Shown here: positions 12,307 to 21,895 of the stretch, piece after piece | Layout of the letters: each line of letters begins with the position of its first letter | How positions within the stretch are numbered: the first letter of the stretch is position 1 | Notes under the pieces: generated by a model | What the model was told of the DNA's origin: nothing | The model's input: only the letters and a program-made list of their open reading frames with translations | Database searches by the model: none | NCBI GenBank assembly: GCA_944990035.1 | Contig: CALYLX010000094.1 | Location: 1-64,000 of the forward strand | Length of the DNA stretch: 64,000 bases | From: Clitopilus passeckerianus | Lineage: Eukaryota; Basidiomycota; Agaricomycetes; Agaricales; Entolomataceae | Direction: 5' to 3' | Program-made: the position numbers and the translations under genes

Positions 12307-13672
12307 CTATCCCAGCCAGGTAGCAAGGCCGTCATACACGACGAAGACGATGCCACTACTTGGAATGGCACGAATAACGGTTACTCCACATCCGGCATAT
12401 AAGCCGCGAAGTCCACGGGTGGCATACATGCGCAAAAAGGTACCGGTAAACGTCCGTCCAGTTTTCTTCGTCGAGGTAACAACAGTACCTGTGGTTGAAG
12501 CATGTGGTGGGGTAGGTTGGCGCATGACGTCCTCCGTCTGCATAGCACTCTTGACAGTGTCGGCTGGGTAGAACGAGAGAGCACAGAAAGCCCCTGCGAG
12601 GCCACCGGCAAGAGCTGACTCCCAAGGAAGCAGATTGGAATCGTCGTCGGCGACTTTGAGAAAGAGGCCGGGGGGAGACTCGATGCCTTCCTTGGCGAGG
12701 CGACGTTTGAGGAGAGCGTTGCCGACAATCTCTTTGACACCAAACCATGCCGCACTACCACCTGTATCTCGGAGGATGGTACCAGTATGACCACGCCATA
12801 AACCGGTGAACCCGTCCGTCTTGATGATAGAGCGGATGATGGCAAATGCGCCAGGGACCCTACGTCTTGCCTGCGATGGGTCCACAGCGTTTGCCTCTTT
12901 GGAGACAAAGTGCAATGTTGGAGCATGTTCGGGGGAGATGGCAGGCGTAGGAAGAGTTCGTTTAGCAGCAATCGAGGCAGTTGACGGCATGGAAACAGTC
13001 TGGGTTGAATTGCGAGGACGCGTATTCATCATCTGGACCTGCATCTTGCATTTCACAAGCTCGATTGGTGTACTGCAGAACCAACGGGTCAGAATTACGG
13101 CAGACATTACAGAGTAACGGGTTCATACATAATGTAACTGGCAGCGAAACCAGCACCTGCTGCCGCAAGCGTCAGTTGAGGGATGGTCAGACCATCCGAC
13201 CGTTTCATTCCATGGTATAGACGGATAACGTCTTGGAACGCAGAGTAAGAAACAAAGATAGCGGCCGTCTCAGCCATGGAGCCTGCAATGGGGACTGGCA
13301 GTCCCTGAAAACAAATGAGAAATGAAGGACCAAGCAAAATTGAAATGCGTACTCACTCTATACATGCCACGAAATCCTTCATTTCTCCAGGTACGCGTGA
13401 GGCAATCCCAAGTTCCGTTAAACCTCAATTCACTCCCTCCACCAGCGGAAAGAACTTGTGATTGTAGTCGAACCTTGGCCAAATCAAAGGGATATTCCAA
13501 AATCTCGGAAACCATCCCCGCAAACTATCACGGAGAGATTGAGTTATAGCCATCTCTTCTGCCATGCACTTACACTCCCAAAAGCAATATTCTTGGCGGC
13601 ATTGGTAAAGGTGAATAACGATGGATCATAGGAAACTAGCTGCCTTGAAGCAGGTCCATTCTCGGAGGTCAT
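12307..13672 (-). CDS. Mitochondrial carrier, ornithine-transporter type (ORT1/ARG11-like)
   Basis: This inner-membrane solute carrier of the SLC25 family has three repeats, each with a PX(D/E)XX(K/R) signature: YPFDLAKVRLQSQ, TPIELVKCKMQVQ and YPADTVKSAMQTE. The N-terminus MTSENGPASRQLVSYDPSLF is followed by TNAAKNIAFGS and, after an intron, the first transmembrane helix. Second-repeat features include GLWRGHTGTILRDTGGSAAW. The overall pattern, with an SAAWFG contact region and an insert of about 50 residues in the matrix loop of repeat 2 (ARRRVPGAFAI preceded by a Ser/Thr/Pro stretch), resembles fungal ornithine carriers that link arginine synthesis to the cytosol. A carnitine or basic amino-acid carrier is the main alternative. 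The start at 13672 was chosen because it precedes the first clean exon. There are four exons. Confidence 0.83.
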
Positions 13673-14020
13673 AATCCTGGATCCTTTTGTAATGCTACAG
13701 GCGACGAGTCCATGCAGCAAAGGAGAGAGGTGCTACGAGGAGTGCGGGTTTTGTCGACGTTGGCTGGAGCCCCGCTCGGGCTGGCTCCCATAACCGGAAA
13801 TTTTCGCCTCAAAAACGCTTAGTCACCAGATCGGCCGGACCGACGACCGAATAGTGCTCTCACCAAGAACTGCTACACGCCATATCATCACTCGGATATC
13901 TTGGCTGACACCCAAAAGTACGACCTCATTTAGTTGTCTACGCACGGATATTTGGTCACTTGGCCCTGTCTCTGCTCACCGCGGAGAGCCGTTCTCTTCC
14001 TGACCCCGAACGTTAACCTT
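13673..14020. other. Carrier promoter region
   Basis: This is the upstream region of the mitochondrial carrier. A possible exon reads plus-strand LSPRTATRHIITRISWLTPK near 13860-13918 and looks like a mitochondrial presequence, but it lacks an ATG (it begins GTG). See the orphan exon that follows. Confidence 0.3.
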
Positions 14021-14168
14021 TGCAGATCAAAGAGTCGCGGGCATTAGACCATTCGTTCCTCTCGAAGGCGAAACTTACAAGATCGAGGAAGAGGCCACCA
14101 AGAAGCTTTGCGAGTGCCTGAAACTTGATCCCTCTATTGGTGTGGAGCATTATCCAGCCACAATGTAG
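14021..14168 (+). other. Orphan protein-like exon, family unknown
   Basis: After a good intron acceptor (TTAACCTTTGCAG ending about 14026) one frame reads QRVAGIRPFVPLEGETYKIE, then EEATKKLCECLKLDPSIGVE and HYPATM before a TAG at about 14166-14168. The composition is protein-like, and the acceptor with an upstream TTAAC branch-like sequence supports a terminal exon. A candidate first exon, about 13860-13918 with a following GTACGA donor, would encode a basic, Ser/Arg-rich leader, but no ATG is visible. I do not recognise the family. It could be a small nuclear-encoded mitochondrial protein whose start I have missed, or a gene relic. Confidence 0.35.
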
Positions 14169-14587
14169 AAGGAATATTCTAGGGTGGTGTTTCCAGAATA
14201 CCTCTACTACTTATTGTAACTCAACTGCCAATCTCTACAAAGTTTAGCAATGGGATACATTCCATATCCTGAAAATTTCTAAGGTCTCCGTTACAGTCAT
14301 TGGATGTTCCTGTACGATGTCAACCGGTGATTTCTACCCTTTTTTGATATTTCCTATGCTATAGTAAGAATACGAGACGAAAGAGCACATTCTGTTGACA
14401 ACCAAAGCGATATTGTAAAACGGCTGAAAAGGCGTCCCGAGACCGTATATAATAGCCAAACACGCCATTGACATACATATGTATGAAGGTGAAATACTAG
14501 TAGCTTGGGAGGTAACGCTTTCGAACTCCTTATACCATGTAATGGCCCGATTTTTGTCTTCGTCAAGCCTTCGTCATCCCCCGAGGT
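14169..14587. other. Intergenic, nothing recognised
   Basis: This AT-rich spacer lies between the orphan exon and the TPR relic. No supported coding sequence or repeat was found. Confidence 0.4.
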
Positions 14588-15073
14588 TTAGAATTTATCC
14601 CACCAGGCTATGGCGACATTGTTCAATGATGCGGGCCGTTCTGGGTGGGGGTGAGGGTCCAACTCCAGGGATTGTGTGTAGAATTTAATTGCCTCGCCCA
14701 TATCTGCCGTATTTTTATACGACTTCCCCCGCTCGTGGAAGGCCCACCCGAGATTGAGGATAAACCGGGCACGGTATCCCTCGAGTGGCTTCAATTCGAT
14801 TGATACCTTTCCAACTCGGATAACCTCCCCGATGTCGTCTCGGGAAGAAGTCATCTCAAACCTATCCTATAAGGATTTTCCAAGGTTGTGATGATAGAAG
14901 GCGTTGTCCGTGCTTGGCAATGTTGTTGAGATCCCGAGCTGCACAAGATCTCGGAACACATCGACCACTTGCTGTCTGGGTTTCAAAGCCATCGGATCGT
15001 CTTCTTGGTTCGTCTCAATAAATGATGCCGCTCGTTCAAGGCCGAAGGGAGATTGTTGAAGGAAGCGACACAT
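14588..15073 (-). pseudogene. TPR-protein relic with in-frame TAG
   Basis: The two halves are in the same frame and are interrupted by one TAG at about 14864-14866. The first half ends NAFYHHNLGKSL, and the second continues DRFEMTSSRDDIGEVIRVGK, then ARFILNLGWAFHERGKSYKN, IKFYTQSLELDPHPHPERPA and SLNNVAIAWWDKF. The spacing N-LG-L-RFE and LNN-A match the tetratricopeptide repeats of the large TPR/CHAT proteins that are abundant in agarics, where the equivalent segment reads like NNLGNSLRDRFE. The frame is also truncated at both ends compared with those proteins. I infer a decayed copy; a sequencing error at the TAG is the alternative. No CHAT domain is present. Confidence 0.6.
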
Positions 15074-15238
15074 CGTACGTGCCCCGCTGGGTATAGTTGA
15101 AGCGCAATGTCATGATAGCCAGTTGGACGAATCCAATGTTACTTTCCAAGATCGAAGAACACCACAGTCACTGGGCAAATAATAAAATTTAGCTATGTAG
15201 AACTCCAATCCGGTCCACAGGCATTTACTGCAAATGGA

Positions 15239-16931
15239 TCAGACAGTTGGTGGTGCAAAGAAAACTTCTTCGCCCTTTGAGCGCTGTATTGAAGGTAAGA
15301 TCTTTTTAACTGTCTTCATCAAGCTAAATTCCTCCCATTGAATGGCGGGGATTGCCACGGTCGCGTCCTCGCGGTAGTTCTTCATATAAATAGATAATTC
15401 AAGAAGATCCCAGTTTATGGTGTGCGAGTTGTAATGTGGAAATAGCTCCGCAAAAGTCCTTCTTGACGTCTTCGGAATATTTGCGTCAGTTCTATACCTA
15501 TACTTTGGATCACGAGAGCCAATATAACCCACCTCTGCTTGCTCGAGTACCAGACTTAAGCTCTGTAACCTGGGAAGCTTCTCTGCCAGCAGCTTGAAGA
15601 GCTTGGGTGTCATCGTGATCACGTCAACGCCAAGTTTTCTGATATCCAGATTCCTCTCCGCTAACACTTGCATGACTTCCGAGACCTCTTTGAAGCTATG
15701 GTACCGGTGAGCAAGCCTGAGCTCCCTCACTGTGACGGGCATGTTCTGTAAGACAGACATTGTCCTCGGGTGCGATACTGAAGGTATGGAAAGGGAGGCC
15801 AAGTTCGGCAGCCAGTCGTTACTCTTGATGAATAGCTCGGAAAAAGACATCCAAGAATCTTTGACTGAAGCCAAGGCGTCAGGTTCGCGTACTCGGTTTG
15901 GCAGTATCTCCACATCCCGGAGTTTGTAGGCGTGGACGCGTAAAACTGATTGCAATCCGGTTGGATGGGAGAGGTCCCTTCGATCAAAAGGAATATGGAG
16001 ACTGAGTTTGCGGAGAAGCCGTAGGTGGGGGAAAGCGGAGAAAAAGCGTGAATGGTCCCCGAACGCCTGGGAGATAATCTTGAGTGATTGGAGGGTTCCT
16101 CGATGGGTGTTGATGTAAGGGATCACGATGTCTACCAGGATTCTTTCATTGACTACCCTTTTCTTGTCGTCCCGCTCATCGTAGTCGAACTTGAGCTCCA
16201 ATTCTTCTAGTCTGCGGAATACCGCTAATGGCATGATCTGTTCCATCTTTGGTAACTGGCCTGAGAGCGAAAGCTTACAAAGACTTGTGCAAAACGATTG
16301 GTTAGCGGAGGTGAGGAAGGAGTGAGAGGATGCCGAGAAGGGGAGGTCTCTCCATTCAACAGTGAAGTTCTTGACGTTGACCATCAGACTCATTGCCTTC
16401 GCCATTGTGGCAAGAAGGGACTTGTATGGGCTGGACACTCCCACTCTGTCACCGATTGAAGAGGAGGGTACATTAGCCGGTCGTATGTTCCTACGCACTC
16501 TTATAGTGCTTGTATCGACGAGAGAGAATAGCTTCTCTGAGAGGGATGGCGGTCCAGGAGTTGGGGAGGTGGATTGGTTAACCTTCGAATCGATGTCCAA
16601 GAGGCGTTTCATGAACCAGGCGCGGATCTGTAGTTGACGGACGTGGCCTGCAATCAAAGGCTCCCTACAGTACAAGTCAAAGTATCGTCAGATTGGAGAG
16701 GAGGGTTGGCGAAAGTGCGCACTCTAAGCGTTTCAGCAATTTCACCATCTTCTGGTCCGGGTCGATCCAAATGACAGTGCAATATCGTCGACGGAGCGCG
16801 ATGTTGAACAGAGCACGATTAACAGAGACGAGTCTCAGCACTTTGGTTTCAGGCAGAAATTGCGCAATGAGCTCCCAAATATCTTGTGGGAGCTCATTTC
16901 CGGGTAGGATCCTCAGCGTCGCACTAGTCAT
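15239..16931 (-). CDS. F-box-like protein with LRR-like C-terminus
   Basis: There are two exons. Exon 1 (16723-16931) begins MTSATLRILPGNELPQDIWE and contains an F-box-like helix set (LPQDIWELIAQFLPETKVLR, then LVSVNRALFNIALRRRY). A 58-base intron (16665-16722) joins it in frame to EPLIAGHVRQLQIRAWFMKR. The long second exon has irregular leucine-rich units such as LEELELKFDYDE, LRLLRKLSLHIPF and LASLSIPSVS. Such proteins are the largest expanded family in many agarics and are thought to be substrate adaptors of SCF ubiquitin ligases. The substrate is unknown. Joining the exons through the intron removes the apparent frameshift between two overlapping open frames. Confidence 0.72.
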
Positions 16932-17540
16932 CTTCGAGGAAGTTCCAATATGGTTTTCCGGCCGTCGTGGAGAGGGTTGAGGTAAATATAATCGATTTCA
17001 TTTTGAGCAATCCACTTTGGTTGTCGTGGCAGGCGCAGCAGAGTCTGAATCAAAGTGGCAGTGCAAAGCGGTGAATTTCTGACAATCGCTGCCGTGGCGC
17101 ACTGAAAACTTGGCAGGTACCCTGCACATACCCACGTACCCACGTCGTGGCCTTTTACGGGTCATACACCTCGTTCACAACCACAATAAGATGTACTTGA
17201 ACAAGAAAATCGGCTCAGACGAATAAGCACCCTAGTAGAACGGCCACATCTAGTGAATAGTAGTTGAGCGTCCATCGCATCCCTCGTGCAAGCCACTAGA
17301 AGATTTCCGGGCTTCGCCAATCGATACTACTCAACCTCAAGATCGGCAAGATCGGAAGTGCACCGGTCGACGCAATCCAATTCAATGTTATACCTTTACA
17401 GCAGTCTGATGACCTTCACCAACACCGCCCGCCAGCTACTTCCAGCAATGCTGTCCCTGAGGGCGTCTATTGGCCTTATACGTACCTAATACATCGACTA
17501 GACTTTGACCTCACACTTTCCACACCCTATAGTTACGCCC
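16932..17540. other. Divergent promoter region
   Basis: This spacer lies between the minus-strand F-box-like gene and the plus-strand paralogue A. No coding sequence is supported. Confidence 0.4.
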
Positions 17541-20500
17541 ATGCAGGCTCCTACGTCTGCAACCATAACAGAGGTCGCTCACGGGAGCAGAAATCCATTT
17601 CGAACCCGGGATTCTGATTCCCACTTGGAGGTGGGATCATCTTTTGGATCAAACGTGGCAATTCAACCACAAGCCGTCGCCACGGGGTATGTAGTTTCTC
17701 TACCGTCAGCGGCTTATCTGACAACCTCCTGCAGATCGTCTGGCGCTTTCTCAGGCGCTGCCAATGTTAGTGTTCGCGATTCAAATCGCTTCAGTCACGC
17801 CAATGGGAGCATCATCACTATAAACAACCAAGCGCCCCATGCGCCCGACGGTAGGCCTCCACGACATTCTTCAGGAAAGGACTATGTTAATTCACCTTTA
17901 TCGGCAGCTGACTCAAGGGCTAATCAGTCATCTGCTTTGCAAACGGTGAGTAGAGAAGTCCTGCTACTTGCAATCAAAGGATTTGCTCAATACCTTTTCC
18001 AAATAGGCGTCTAATCAGCCCTATGTATCGCCCCTACCCGTAAGGCTAACGCTTCTCCAGTCTATCACCCGGCTGATTTAACGGTCAGGGATCATATGCA
18101 GCCCACAGCCCTGTCAAAACCTACACACGACTCATGATGTCCCAAGGCAACGGTTACCCACTTTGGAATCCTAAACCTCCTGATGACCTGCCGGTGGACT
18201 ATACTAACATAGGCGTTCGTATTGGCGACGTCGGTGTCGTCACATCCGATGGTGTTTTCGACTTCGTCTTCAATATATACCTGTCCGCCGAACATCCAAT
18301 CAATCGAGGAAGAACACCGCCAAATTTCACACCTCTCAGCCCCGTACCATCAGTGCGTAGCGACAGAGGAGTATGGAGGCCACGAAGTCGAATTGTTAGT
18401 CCGTCGGTGGGGGGTGATATTGAGTGAGTGTGGTATTGTCGCTGCCCTGCATCTTCCAACCTAAGATTCTTCTCTCGGATAGTTCTGAATGTGCTACGTA
18501 TTATTTCCAATGTTCGGGCGCTGAAGGCGCAATACTTGCCCTCCCGGGCGGCGCATCTCGTGATAACGCGAGGGATCTGGCCAATCTTCGTGACTATGCT
18601 GGCGAGCATGCCGTAGGATGGTATCAATATCTCATCAGTCTCGGATGGGAAGTCGCCAATGGGTCTCTATACCTCATAACCGGCTGTGACAAAACGGCGT
18701 CGTGGGGTACTGCTGCTTTCAATAGAGGTGTTCCTGCTGAATTCCGGATGGTATTTGCACCAGAGAGAGGACGATCCAACTCGGACACCTTCTTCTGGGA
18801 AGAATCGGGGTACGCGGAGACGAAGAGTGGAAAAAACATGCAATCCCTGGAGCAGAACCAGTGCATCTTCCTTCGTGGTTTCAAGGCCACGTTGCAGCCG
18901 CGATTCTGGGCTGAGATCTCCTATGCCGTCAAGATTACATCTATCTCAGAAGTGAATGGAGGACTGGGACACTACATCTCGAGTTGCATCTCATTTCTTC
19001 CCATGTACTTCTGGCTCTTGGGCTATTTTGGACCACAACAACCTTTCACAAGATCGTTCTGGGATCCCAAGATTGATGACTTGGAACATGTGGGTCTTTC
19101 TTGATTATACTGAAGTTTTTGAAGATGACGCTGATATATTGCCCGGAAGTCAATACACCCACCCGATGTCATCAACTTCGATTTACTCAGCAGGGTCAGT
19201 CGAACTCTACCAACTTCACCGTTATCTTGACCGTATTTCTCCAGGTCCCGGATGCCAAACTGGCGATAACTCACGATTCCGAATACTGGTCTTCCGGCAC
19301 GAATCGAGTAGGTCCATATGTGTATTTTCAGCTGATTTTTGCTCAACTCGGTTATTGCACCTCAGGGCGTGGGTACTGTTCCCCGTTCTTCTAGTATACT
19401 TTCTCAAGTTTATGCCCATTATAATATCAAACAAAATGGAGGTACGTAGCAACGAATACCCTCGGGTACGGCAATTCGATGCTAACGATTACTCAGATGT
19501 AGTTTATCTAGTCAAGAAGGAATATAGGCGCGCCAGGCCCCCCGCTCAAGGTCTTCTTACCAGGGCGACTCAATTATTGACACCAGCTCGCCGAGAAGAA
19601 AGAATAATAGAAGTATCTGGGGAGCGTGAGCACCTCCTTTCGGAATCGCCTACAAGCACCCCTCGATACCTCTTACCTCCTCAAAATCGATTGCCTCCCC
19701 GGACACCAGTGACTCAAGCTGAAAGGCACAGCTCTTCATCTTCGCCTCCGCCCCCACCCGAACCTCAGCGGGATAGGGAAACTAGGACCACACCCTCACG
19801 GCCCACACAACTTTCAGTATCGCCTGGGCATGGTGTTGAGTCTGTGGGATCCATCTTGACCTTAGCCGACCCCTCCTCAGATCGTGATGACAAAACTTCA
19901 TCAGGGGCTCCCGCGCTGAAGGATCAGGATGCGTCTTCCAGTTCCCCCGGCCCTGTAACCGACCCCACTCTGACTCGAGGCGGCCAGTCTTCCAGGATGG
20001 GCTCTGGGTCTTCGACCTTAACAGTACTCCCCTCTTCATGGTCAGTATCCGATCTCGAAAATACCAGCCCCCCACCCCAACCCCAACCCAATACACACCC
20101 ATCTGCTCCCTCCCCGCCAAAGTGGGTACCAACATCTCCTCTCGAAGCACCGTCGGCGGCGCCGACAAGCATTCAACCCACCGCCCCAGCGCCATCCCCT
20201 CGATCAGTAGGACAGCAGGCTTCAGCAGCCCTGACCCCGACTACAACTAACAGACAAAGTCACCTCAGCGTCACCACTGCACCCACACTCGACTTCAGCG
20301 ACGTAGAGACGTCGACCTCTGCAGCTCCTGATCGAACCACCACGGCTTCTGAGCAAACAACGCGAACTCGAAATCTTTGGCAGCCAGCAGGTGTGCCAGT
20401 AGCCCTGTCGCCATCCTCAAACGTTACACCAACTCCGCGTACCAGTCGTACCCCCCCGGCTCAATATCGTTACCCATCCGAATTCAGCGACTTCTCCTCT

Positions 20501-21187
20501 AGATCGACCTCTAATGCGACCTCTGGTCGAATGGCTACTGCTTCCGAGCAGGCTAGTCGCACTCGTAGCATTTCGAATTATCCTCAAACTTCCACAACTC
20601 GTGGTTCAGATAGGTCTCCACGGGTGACAGGACCAAGCATGGGCATGGGTTATGGCTCTAGCTATGCTCAGAGCAACTATCGTGGTAATTCCCGTGGTGG
20701 TAGTCATTCTGGCGTTTATGCTGGAGGCTATGGTGGGCAATATTCTGGTGGTTATGGTGGTGGTTACGAGGGTGGCGGTTACGGTGGTGGTTATGGTGGT
20801 GTATACAGCGGCTACGGCGGTGGTTATTCCGGCGGGTATTCTGGTGGTTACTCTTCCGGCGGTTATGGCGGTGGTTCCAGCAGCAGCTCAACATACAACA
20901 CTACGCCCCAGACTTCCCAAGCCAGCCATACCCGCCAGACCCCTGAGAGGGCCCACCAAGCTGCTGCAGCCAGAAGGCAGCAGCGTCCAGATGTCCCTCC
21001 AGGTGTTAACCCTTGGGCATTTCTCTACGCCTGGTATGGATTCGGCACTGATCCAGTCGCTGCTGCTGCTGCGGCCGCCGCCCATGGGCATGATACTGGC
21101 CCCATTTCTGTCTTTGGCGCATCGGAGGGTGGAGGCATGCAACCTCCAGGACCTGGCTTTGACCCAAATGATTTACCTGATGCTTAG
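17541..21187 (+). CDS. Uncharacterised agaric protein, GNGYPLW family, paralogue A
   Basis: I do not recognise a named domain. At least nine exons join in frame, including 17541-17686, 17735-17945, 18007-18039 and 18089-18423. The N-terminal part holds RNPFRTRDSDSHLEVGSSFG and SSGAFSGAANVSVRDSNRFS. The core has GNGYPLWNPKPPDDLPVDYT, then GVRIGDVGVVTSDGVFDFVF, ATYYFQCSGAEGAILALPGG, GWYQYLISLGWEVANGSLYL, ITGCDKTASWGTAAFNRGVP and LPMYFWLLGYFGP. After short exons ending ILSQVYAHYNIKQNG, DVVYLVKK opens a long Pro/Ser/Thr-rich tail, then a Gly-Tyr-rich prion-like tract (20690-20890), an Ala run and a terminal GPISVFGASEGGG. The core is nearly the same as in paralogue B 3 kb downstream. An ATG two codons into a possible 5' extension (17505) is the alternative start. 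No signal peptide is evident. Confidence 0.75.
18040..18088 (+). other. 49-base intron in A corresponding to open coding sequence in B
   Basis: It starts GTAAGG and ends GTCAG, and contains TAA and a frame-breaking length. Splicing it out restores YVSPLP directly to GSYAAHSPVK. The matching segment in paralogue B (22394-22441) is 48 bases, has no stop and reads VSQMLQPLPTPAELRQ, but still begins GTGAG and ends GTCAG. Confidence 0.65.
20690..20890 (+). repeat. Gly-Tyr-rich repeat in the tail of paralogue A
   Basis: An imperfect trinucleotide and hexanucleotide tandem array of GGT/GGC and TAT/TAC codons encodes units such as GGYGGG, GGYSGG and GGYEGG, followed by a serine run. The variable third bases argue that selection acts on the protein and that this is not a fresh microsatellite. 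Such tracts are typical of low-complexity, phase-separating or prion-like regions. Confidence 0.85.
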
Positions 21188-21895
21188 TCTATTATATGTA
21201 TGGAGAATTGCAGTCTTCGCCCATCTTTGTCTTAGTCCATCAAGAATTAAAGGGCAATGTATAACAGCGTATGGATGGGATCCTTGAGTCCGGCCGAGAA
21301 ACGATAACCCGACGGGTGGTCGTTTGCATCAAATTTCTAGGTGTTGTGTAACCGCGAGGTAACAAACTGTGCGTCCCCATTGATTCATTCTAGATGTCAT
21401 GCCGCGTGTATAGATTATCTTCGACTTACCAGCAATCGTGACTCAGGGTAATATAGTCAATTGCGATCCCCAACGATGAAACAACCAGCCTGTACTTAGC
21501 GTCAACTCATCACGTCATCACGAGATACCACTCTTTCCTCCTTCTCTTCACCCATTGCTCAGCAAATCATAGAATTCTCCACCCACCGACTACGTTCCAA
21601 CACATATCATCAGCCTTATAACTGCAGATGTTCTGGGGGCTAAACTATATCTATGTTGTGTAACTACTTCTGTTGGCACCGTGTGCACACCGTAAAGTTG
21701 AACTCCTGATCGAATCCGCGCAAGTGTTGGATATTGAGATTCACCTGGGCCCTGAACTGGAGCTGCTGGGCTCTAAAATCCGCCCAGCACCGCTGTCGAC
21801 CCCCTTTAAATGATTGTGTACCTAGTGGCGTCAACCGTTCTGTAAATGGTATTGCTCAGGTCGAAGTACCTTTCAAGCATCCATTCTCTTCAAGA
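21188..21895. other. Spacer between the tandem paralogues
   Basis: This is the 3' end of paralogue A and the promoter of paralogue B. No coding sequence or transposon mark was seen, so the duplication does not retain visible ends. Confidence 0.45.

Noticed and set aside
16660..16730. Apparent frameshift between two F-box gene frames
   Set aside because: A 58-base GT-AG intron (16665-16722) restores the frame.
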